Origin: JAISFI01 sp031552425
GTDB taxonomy: Bacteria > Bacteroidota > Bacteroidia > Bacteroidales > Azobacteroidaceae
Assembly: GCA_031552425.1 (NCBI GenBank)
Contig: JAVBMM010000148.1
Location: 1 to 25,535, forward strand
DNA length: 25,535 nucleotides
Direction of reading: 5' to 3'
In this document: piece after piece, positions 24,945-25,535 of the stretch
Numbering within the stretch: the stretch's first letter is position 1
Layout of the letters: each line of letters opens with the position of its first letter
Notes under the pieces: generated by a model
What the model was told of the DNA's origin: nothing
Databases searched by the model: none
What the model saw: only the letters and a program-made list of their open reading frames with translations
Program-made: the position numbers and the translations under genes

Positions 24945-25535
24945 ATGAAAAACAAATTTTTAGTCCTATTAATCCTAATAACAGGATTCTCTGCAAGAAA
25001 CATTCAAGCCCAACAACATGAAGTGATTGCAAAAAACGCAGCGGACAAACTTCAAAAAACCATTGTGGTAGATACCACTTCTCATTGGAAATTATCCGGA
25101 ATTACAGGTGTTAATTTCTCACAAGCAGCTTTAGTTAACTGGGTAGCCGGAGGAGAAAATTCCATTGCGACGAATTTTTATTTAAACGGTTCTTTAGATT
25201 ATGCAAAAGGGCCTTGGGCATGGGACAACGATCTAATTCTCGAATATGGTATTATTTATTCCGATGAATATAACTGGCGAAAAAATGCAGATAAAATATC
25301 CTTTACCTCCAAACTAGGTTACCAAATCAACAAAAAATGGTACTATTCATTATTATTTGATTTCAATACACAATTTGATAAAGGTTACAATTATCCAAAT
25401 ACCACCGACCGGATTTCCAATTTCATGGCACCCGCATATTCTAATATTGCGCTTGGTATCAACTACAAGCCAAACGACAATTTCAGTTTTTTCTTCTCTC
25501 CAACTTCAGCTCGTTTTACCTTTGTATTAGATGAT
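24945..25535 (+). CDS. DUF3078-like secreted/outer-membrane protein (partial, N-terminal 197 residues)
   Basis: The frame starts at the ATG at 24945 and is open to the right edge. An N-terminal signal peptide is clear: MKNKF, a hydrophobic stretch, and a likely cleavage after NIQA before QQHE. The mature part has WKLSGITGVNFSQAALVNWVAGGENS and then alternating aromatic strands (YLNGSLDYAKGPWAWDNDL, KLGYQINKKWYYSLLFDFNTQF, NIALGINYKPNDNFSFFFSP). This pattern suggests a beta-barrel-like protein in the outer membrane, and the beginning matches what I recall of the DUF3078 family of Bacteroidota. The function is unknown. The C terminus is not in the window. Confidence 0.8.
   Translation, partial: MKNKFLVLLILITGFSARNIQAQQHEVIAKNAADKLQKTIVVDTTSHWKLSGITGVNFSQAALVNWVAGGENSIATNFYLNGSLDYAKGPWAWDNDLILEYGIIYSDEYNWRKNADKISFTSKLGYQINKKWYYSLLFDFNTQFDKGYNYPNTTDRISNFMAPAYSNIALGINYKPNDNFSFFFSPTSARFTFVLDD

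Overview
The window is chromosomal housekeeping DNA from a member of the Bacteroidota, most likely of the order Bacteroidales. The evidence is the AT-rich composition, a promoter style with -7 boxes of the form TAnnTTTG (often paired with an upstream TTTG about 20 bases away) instead of sigma70 boxes, few Shine-Dalgarno sequences, and family neighbourhoods typical of that phylum (parE-coaD-S41 peptidase; ilvD-ilvB-ilvN-acyl-ACP thioesterase-ilvC; a DUF3078-type protein). I cannot name a genus. I see no prophage, insertion sequence, CRISPR array, tRNA or rRNA.

Layout. (1) 1-4577, minus strand: an apparent five-gene operon read from right to left: GNAT-like protein, parE, a small lipoprotein, coaD and the N-terminal part of an S41 peptidase that runs off the left edge. 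The last two junctions are ATGA start/stop overlaps. (2) 4761-7766, plus: rnr and nadC. (3) 7928-10681, plus: leuS, interrupted by one in-frame TAA. (4) 10799-13420, minus: alaS, separated from leuS by a two-way terminator. (5) 13530-17152, plus: a cell-wall cluster of M23 peptidase, MerR-type regulator and penicillin-binding protein 1C, sharing a compact overlapping divergent promoter region with alaS. (6) 17221-23601, minus: the isoleucine/valine operon ilvD-ilvB-ilvN-thioesterase-ilvC with a 5' leader. (7) 23820-25535, plus: ychF and the beginning of a DUF3078-like secreted protein.

The most interesting object is the ilv leader (23399-23601, minus strand). It has a good Bacteroidota promoter, a 21-codon ORF containing the runs Ile-Ile-Ile and Val-Val-Val-Leu-Leu, an intrinsic terminator before ilvD, and a segment overlapping the leader stop codon that can pair with the first terminator arm. 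This is the full architecture of ribosome-mediated transcription attenuation, here in a phylum far from the enterobacterial models.

Two other points deserve attention. First, the in-frame stop in leuS cuts the enzyme at the edge of its anticodon-binding domain. Second, heptad repeats of the type NTCAATT lie, in the sense orientation, immediately before the start codons of leuS and alaS, with degenerate relatives before the thioesterase gene and inside the ilv leader. At leuS and the thioesterase gene they form part of larger imperfect palindromes.
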